Below are positions 6,339 to 9,849 of a DNA stretch of 9,849 nt, piece after piece. The stretch comes from a bacterium (GTDB lineage: Bacteria; RBG-13-66-14), in assembly GCA_026398675.1 (NCBI GenBank), contig JAPLSK010000208.1:1-9849 (forward strand), read 5' to 3'. A program made the translations under genes and the position numbers. Position 1 is the stretch's first letter. Each line of letters begins with the position of its first letter. The notes beneath the pieces were generated by a model, which did not search any database, was not told where the DNA came from, and saw nothing but the letters and a program-made list of their open reading frames with translations.

Positions 6339-8333
6339 TCATTGCCCACTAGGTAAGTTTAGTTTATCGAAGAATGCTTTATTTCTTTTTTCTGAATCAT
6401 TAACTAATTTATTATATGAAATTACTTCAACATATGCATGTTTATTTGGATTATAACCAAAATAGCCAATTTGATCAGGTGTTTTGTAAAATGCTGCCGC
6501 TTCCGCCCACCGGACTAGATTAGATGTTATATCACATATAATGTAGCAGTAAAATGGTATGTTTTCCCCAATTGAAATTGGCCGCCCATCAATAGTTTGC
6601 TTCCTTCTATTTTTTATATCATCTATGTAGTCATATACTTGTGTAATTGGGTTTTCTTTTTCGCTATAATCCTTTCTTTGCGGCCTTTTAAATTCAATTA
6701 TAGTTATCGAACTATAGGGAGCATTATTACCTTCAGTAAATGCATGAGCTTTGTCGAAGATAATTATATCAGGACGTTTTTTTGATGTAGATCCACCAAC
6801 AGTATTGGATAATGGCTTATCTGAGGCAAGATAAGTGTGAAATGCTAACCTTTCATCAATTATCCATAAATTGTGTTTATCAAAAGGAATATCATCGGAT
6901 GTTTTTCCCATTGGAAATATTATATTATGAATTCTATCTTCTGTTTTATATTTTTTTCCCTCAACACGTGAAAGCTGTATTTTTAAAAATTTCAAAACCA
7001 CCTTTCTATGAAGTACATATCTAGCTAAATCTGTCTTGTGCAGATCGGAAATATTATTAAATACTTCTTCAAATTGACCTTCATATTCTTCGATTTCGTT
7101 TCCGTCTTCATTTTGCTTAAAAAGTTCATCTGTTTCAATATGTGTCTTTTCTAAAAGTTGTAAATATCCTTTATATAATTCACGGTCCATATCAGAATTA
7201 GTTGCATCAGGCTCAACGCGCTCTATTGAATCTTTTAGGTGGTTGATTATTGGCCTATAGAAAACCCCCTCATTTTGAATGAAAGAATTAACACGCTGTT
7301 CTTTTTCTTGAGCAATTATATCTGTAAGCGGCTTGAGGTAATTAGAACATTTATATTGAACTTCTGAAATAATGTCTCTATAGGTAATTTCATCAATAAA
7401 TCCATCAGGGTCATCAACTATGTTAAAGTCTGATCTGTCTGATTTAACGTTCTCATCTAAATATTCACCCTTTAAGTAAGCACCGTAAACAAATTCTTTG
7501 CCTTCAGAACCATTAAATCGTTTAGGGAGATTTTTTATACCAGAAAGTTTAATAGATCGAACAACTCTTTCATCGGCGCAAAGGTAGAGATAGTGATCAT
7601 TCAAATGAGAAGTATAAAGAAGTAAATGACAGAGTTCAAAGTTATGCCCTTTGATATTTAATTTCTCGTCTTGGCTTGATTTAGTATTCTCAATAAATAA
7701 ATTATTTATCGTAATTTCATTTAATTCATCCTGAATTTTAACGAAAGGGCAATTATCTGAACGAAAACTGCTCAGAAATTCTTATAAAATAAACCGTGCA
7801 ATAACATCTAAACGTTTTCTACTGATATACTTCTGATATTTATTTTTAATAAGGCAAAGTCTCAAATCGGTACCAGAAGTACACGCTTCAATTTTATCAA
7901 GGGTATAATGCGTAATACCTTCCTGTGAAAAAGTAAATTTTCTTTCAAAGCACTCTCCATTATTAACATACTTACTTGAAATGACTGCACGTTCAAATAC
8001 AACAAGCCATGTAAAACGCCCTATCCCCTTTCCACCTCGGGTTTGTTTATATGTTGTATCGGCTGTTAAAAAGGCTTCATAATTCTCATCATTCATACCT
8101 ATACCATTATCAGATATAACAAATTCAACAATATTACCAGTGCCCGGTTCAACTTCATCAAGTAGTGAAGGCTCTCTTGTGGCAGTTATAAGTATTTCTC
8201 CATTTGGAACTTGAGCATCCTCGATTGCGTGAAATGAGTTTGATATTGCCTCAAAAACAGGCATTAGAGGTTTTCCTGTAGAGACAAACGTATTGCGAAT
8301 TAGACCTCGGATATCAGCTTGCATGGTTTTCAT
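6339..8333 (-). pseudogene. GHKL ATPase fused to PD-(D/E)xK nuclease, candidate defence protein, interrupted by one in-frame TAA
   Basis: From ATG 8333 to TGA 6339-6341, one frame of 664 codons is broken only by a TAA at 7782-7784 (codon 184). The first 183 residues form a Bergerat-fold (GHKL; Hsp90/MutL/gyrase B type) ATPase: N-box EAISNSFHA (28-36, Glu28 and Asn32), SDNGIGM (74-80), RGGKGIGRF (99-107) and GTDLRL (154-159). The 59 codons between the stop and the next start-like codon (TTG 7604) read as normal protein (EFLSSFRSDNCPFVKIQD ...), so this is a single nonsense change, most simply from GAA, CAA or AAA. Near the C-terminus, RPDIIIFD (Asp522) and ITIIEFKRP (Glu547, Lys549), after DERLAFHTYLASDKP, form a PD-(D/E)xK nuclease core; numbering is for the joined protein. 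Such ATPase-nuclease fusions are candidate single-gene anti-phage effectors; I cannot name a described system. The gene is far more AT-rich than its neighbours, with no integrase nearby. It could be decayed, read through, or a sequencing error. Confidence 0.8.
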
Positions 8334-8372
8334 TGAACACCCTAAGTAAAGTAGGCAATGAGTATGGCAAGT

Positions 8373-8400
8373 TAGTGATTAAGTTTAAACCTAATCACTA
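8373..8400. repeat. 28-bp near-perfect palindrome between dnaN and the GHKL gene
   Basis: The left arm TAGTGATTAAGTTT and right arm AAACCTAATCACTA are reverse complements except at one position. The palindrome begins 22 bp after the dnaN stop and ends 39 bp before the GHKL ATG. It has no loop and is AT-rich, so it is more like a dimeric repressor operator than an intrinsic terminator. It sits just upstream of a TTGCCA hexamer that could be a weak -35 for the GHKL gene, and near the islet's right edge, so a recombination or insertion scar is another reading. Confidence 0.6.
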
Positions 8401-8422
8401 GAGTTAGGGTTTTTGAAAAATT

Positions 8423-9529
8423 CTAGAAGTCGTCCAGGCGCATGGGCATTATGAGGCAGAGGTATTCGTCGCTCCCCTCGCCCTTCAAGAGGCCCGGCCG
8501 GAGGTTTTCCAGGAGCAGCAGCTCGATTTCCGGTGCGTTGGTGGCCTTGAGGGCGTCGCCGACGTAGCGGGCGTTGAAGCCGATTCGCAGCGGCTCGCCC
8601 TCGTAGGTCGCCTCCACCGTCTCCACGGCCTCGCCCTGCTCGCTCTTGCCGGTCACGCGGATGACGTTCCCCTCGAACTCGTAGGAGACGCGGTGGGATG
8701 TCTCGTCGGCCATGAGGGCCACGCGGCGGGTGGCGTCCTCGAAGAGCCCGCGGTTGATCCGCGCCTGGCGGGGGAAATCCTTGGGGATGAGCTTGTCGTA
8801 GTCGGGGTACTCGCCCTCGATCAGGGAGGCGGTGAGGATGGTGTCGGCGAAGGCGGCCACGATGTGGCCGGGGCCGAGGGAGAGCTCCACCTTCTCCACC
8901 TTGGCGGCCAGCTTGTCCATCTCGACCACCGCTTTGGTGGGGACGATGCCGGCGAAGTCCAGCTCCACCCCGTCGTCGAGGGTTCGGGCGCTCTTGGCCA
9001 GCCGGCGCCCGTCGGTGGCGACGAAGGTCAGCTCCCGCCCCTTGGCCACCACGTACACCCCGTTCAAGAAGTAGCGGGTTTCGTCGTAGCTGACGGCGAA
9101 GATGGTCTGGCGCATCATTTCGCGCAGGGTGTCGGAGACGACGGCGAGCGAGCTTTCGGGCGAAATCTCCGGTCGGGGCGGGAACTCGTCGGCGTCTATG
9201 CCCACCAGGGAGAAGCGGGAGTTCTCGCACCTGACCGTGCAGCCGGTGCCCTCGGTGGAGAGGGTCACCTGGGCCTCGGGTAGCTCGCGCAGGATGTCGG
9301 TGAGCTTGCGCGCGGGAAGTGTCAGCTCGCCGCCGGTGGATACCTGGGCGGAGGTTTTACAGCTCACCCCCACCTCGAGGTCGGTGGCGGAGAGGTGCAG
9401 GCGCCCCTCCTCGGCGTCGGCCTTCAAAAGCACGTTGGAGAGCACCGGAAGAGGCGGGTTCTTCTTGACTACGCCGGCCACCATGGCCAGGGTGTCGAAG
9501 AGTATGCCTCGGGAACAGCTGAACTCCAT
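8423..9529 (-). CDS. dnaN: DNA polymerase III beta subunit (sliding clamp)
   Basis: A 368-residue protein, the usual length for bacterial beta clamps. The dimeric ring encircles DNA, tethers the replicative polymerase, and is the docking site for MutS, ligase and other partners. Family marks include the N-terminal region PLPVLSNVLLKA with LSATDLEVGV, the second-domain segments TRYFLNGVYV and FVATDGRRLA, the third-domain segment GEYPDYDKLIPKDF, and the conserved C-terminal MPMRL (preceded by YLCLI), which matches E. coli dnaN. The start at ATG 9529 is preceded by GGAGG 6 nt away. Part of that Shine-Dalgarno can pair with an upstream CTCCC. The gene is resident by composition. The usual neighbour recF is not seen downstream; instead the foreign GHKL gene follows. 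Upstream is a repeat-rich region that may belong to the dnaA-dnaN intergenic space. Confidence 0.97.
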   Translation of the reverse strand: MEFSCSRGILFDTLAMVAGVVKKNPPLPVLSNVLLKADAEEGRLHLSATDLEVGVSCKTSAQVSTGGELTLPARKLTDILRELPEAQVTLSTEGTGCTVRCENSRFSLVGIDADEFPPRPEISPESSLAVVSDTLREMMRQTIFAVSYDETRYFLNGVYVVAKGRELTFVATDGRRLAKSARTLDDGVELDFAGIVPTKAVVEMDKLAAKVEKVELSLGPGHIVAAFADTILTASLIEGEYPDYDKLIPKDFPRQARINRGLFEDATRRVALMADETSHRVSYEFEGNVIRVTGKSEQGEAVETVEATYEGEPLRIGFNARYVGDALKATNAPEIELLLLENLRPGLLKGEGSDEYLCLIMPMRLDDF

Positions 9530-9535
9530 CTAACT

Positions 9536-9551
9536 CCTCCCCGTCTGGGAG
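9536..9551 (-). promoter_or_regulatory. Hairpin overlapping the dnaN Shine-Dalgarno
   Basis: On the minus strand, CTCCC (plus 9547-9551) can pair with GGGAG (plus 9537-9541) across a 5-nt loop. The GGGAG is part of the dnaN ribosome-binding site (GGAGG at plus 9536-9540). A folded leader would therefore hide the site and reduce dnaN translation. The stem is only 5 bp but all except one pair are G-C. The adjacent repeat copy preserves the same stem (6 bp: TCTCCC/GGGAGA at 9611-9616 and 9622-9627), which argues that the structure is a stable part of the repeat. Confidence 0.4.
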
Positions 9552-9556
9552 ATTTT

Positions 9557-9604
9557 TTAACGCCCTGAACGTTCCACCGTGGACAACGGCCCAGTCGAGC
9601 CCAT
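9557..9604 (-). CDS. Possible 15-codon upstream ORF in the dnaN leader
   Basis: ATG at 9602-9604 is preceded by GGGGAGAAG with 4 nt to the ATG. The frame encodes MGSTGPLSTVERSGR and stops at TAA 9557-9559, 27 bp before the dnaN ATG and just before the hairpin that covers the dnaN ribosome-binding site. A ribosome ending here would overlap that hairpin, so a coupling role is conceivable. The initiation region comes from a repeat copy, and no conservation can be judged, so chance is a serious alternative. Confidence 0.2.
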   Translation of the reverse strand: MGSTGPLSTVERSGR

Positions 9605-9723
9605 CAAGCTTCTCCCCTTGTGGGAGACTTTTTAACGCCCGGATCGTTCCGTTGTGGAGAGTAACCAGTCGGACCCAGCGAGCTTCACCCCGTCCGGGAG
9701 ATTTTTTTTTAACGCGCCTGAAC

Positions 9724-9849
9724 ATTCGGACGGCCTTACCGGGGGCCGGAGTCGGGGTCGTCCGTCAATATTCGGACGGCCTTACCGGGGGCCGGAGTCG
9801 GGGACGTCCGTCAATATTCGGACGGCCTTACCGGGGGCCGGAGTCGGGG
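9724..9849. repeat. 46-bp tandem repeat (2.7 copies, continues past the window)
   Basis: Units start at 9724, 9770 and 9816; the third is cut by the window edge after 34 bases. Copies one and two differ at a single base (GGGGTCG versus GGGGACG). Each unit begins ATTCGGACGGCC and contains GGGGGCCGGAGTCGGGG. At each junction, CGTCCG and CGGACG flank TCAATATT, an inverted repeat with an 8-nt centre. There are no unique spacers, so this is a minisatellite or iteron-like array, not CRISPR. It lies upstream of dnaN with no gene within it. Confidence 0.9.

Larger units (their letters stand above)
9534..9734. repeat. Three degenerate copies of a ~75-bp element upstream of dnaN
   Basis: Copies begin at 9534, 9609 and 9683 (periods 75 and 74). 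Shared blocks, read on the plus strand, are: CTYCNCCCC, GGGAGA, a run of 5-9 T, TAACGC, GAACGTTCC or a close variant, and, in the first two copies, a CCAGTCG block. On the minus strand each copy reads as an A-run, a CTCCC...GGGAG stem, then a Shine-Dalgarno-like GGGGNGNAG. In the first copy this is the real dnaN ribosome-binding site, and in the second it is followed by an ATG. The third copy runs into the 46-bp tandem repeat. The copies differ mostly by point changes and T-run length, suggesting an old tandem duplication of the dnaN translation-initiation region or an array of a genomic repeat. Confidence 0.7.
9530..9849. other. Gene-free region upstream of dnaN, candidate part of a replication-origin region
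   Basis: These 320 bases hold no convincing long gene, only the ~75-bp and 46-bp repeats. On the minus strand TTGTCCACG (9578-9586) and CTCTCCACA (9653-9661) resemble DnaA boxes of the GC-rich Streptomyces type (TTGTCCACA and its known degenerate form); they occupy equivalent positions in two repeat copies. T-runs of 5-9 add local AT-rich patches. All genes in the window read away from this end. In many bacteria oriC lies between dnaA and dnaN, so the location fits; dnaA itself is outside the window. Confidence 0.3.

Noticed and set aside
6308..6349. GTG at 6349 as start of the small membrane protein
   Set aside because: It overlaps the foreign gene's end and has no SD, whereas ATG 6307 has GGAG 5 nt upstream and places the first helix near the N-terminus.
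6339..7604. Independent nuclease gene starting at TTG 7604
   Set aside because: No SD precedes the TTG and the 59 upstream codons back to the TAA read as continuous protein, so this is the downstream part of the GHKL fusion.
8391..9230. Second minus-strand frame inside dnaN (279 codons)
   Set aside because: Arg/Pro/Gly-rich shadow frame. dnaN in the other frame is unambiguous.
9537..9710. Three intrinsic terminators on the plus strand (short GC stem followed by a T-run)
   Set aside because: There is no plus-strand gene in the window to terminate, the third stem is poor, and the structures are explained as parts of the ~75-bp repeat. A convergent gene beyond the window could revive this idea.
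9357..9725. 122-codon minus-strand frame overlapping the dnaN 5 prime end, with a visible 25-residue peptide repeat
   Set aside because: The peptide repeat simply reflects the 75-bp DNA repeat. The rest runs out of frame through dnaN codons and shows no domain.
9724..9849. CRISPR array
   Set aside because: Units are contiguous and almost identical with no variable spacers and no cas genes nearby.

Overview
The window comes from a GC-rich bacterial chromosome (roughly two-thirds G+C by eye in the resident genes). It contains an envelope-gene cluster and dnaN. The divergent polysaccharide deacetylase, a LysM protein and a GT-C membrane glycosyltransferase fit a diderm bacterium, perhaps an uncultured lineage, but the sequence alone does not fix the phylum. 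Every supported gene lies on the minus strand, reading away from the right end. At the right end, the 320 bp upstream of dnaN are packed with repeats and hold DnaA-box-like sequences.

From right to left (the direction of transcription): a 46-bp tandem repeat (9724-9849); three degenerate copies of a ~75-bp element (9534-9734), whose last copy supplies the dnaN ribosome-binding site; dnaN (beta clamp, 8423-9529); an AT-rich islet with one gene for a GHKL ATPase fused to a PD-(D/E)xK nuclease, broken by one in-frame TAA (6339-8333); a small two-helix membrane protein (5795-6307); a divergent polysaccharide deacetylase (4709-5773); a LysM protein with a duplicated C-terminal module (3531-4583) and its own promoter; a second AT-rich islet with a BstYI/BglII-type restriction-modification pair (2049-3523), whose methyltransferase is broken by one in-frame TGA; a GT-C glycosyltransferase whose C-terminus is an N-terminally truncated AlkD-like DNA glycosylase domain (194-2062); and the first 47 codons of an unidentified gene (1-142).

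The two AT-rich islets are inserted with almost no spare sequence between resident genes and carry no integrase or transposase. They differ in base composition (the R-M islet is moderately AT-rich, the GHKL islet strongly so), so they probably arrived separately. Both look like defence genes, and each has exactly one nonsense codon in an otherwise intact reading frame. This could mean recent inactivation, readthrough, or a stop codon read differently in this host. The five complete resident genes end in TAG (four) or TAA (one), never TGA.

The points most worth following are: the two single-nonsense defence genes; the glycosyltransferase/AlkD fusion; and the dnaN leader, where a repeat family carries a hairpin over the Shine-Dalgarno sequence, a possible 15-codon upstream ORF and DnaA-box-like motifs.
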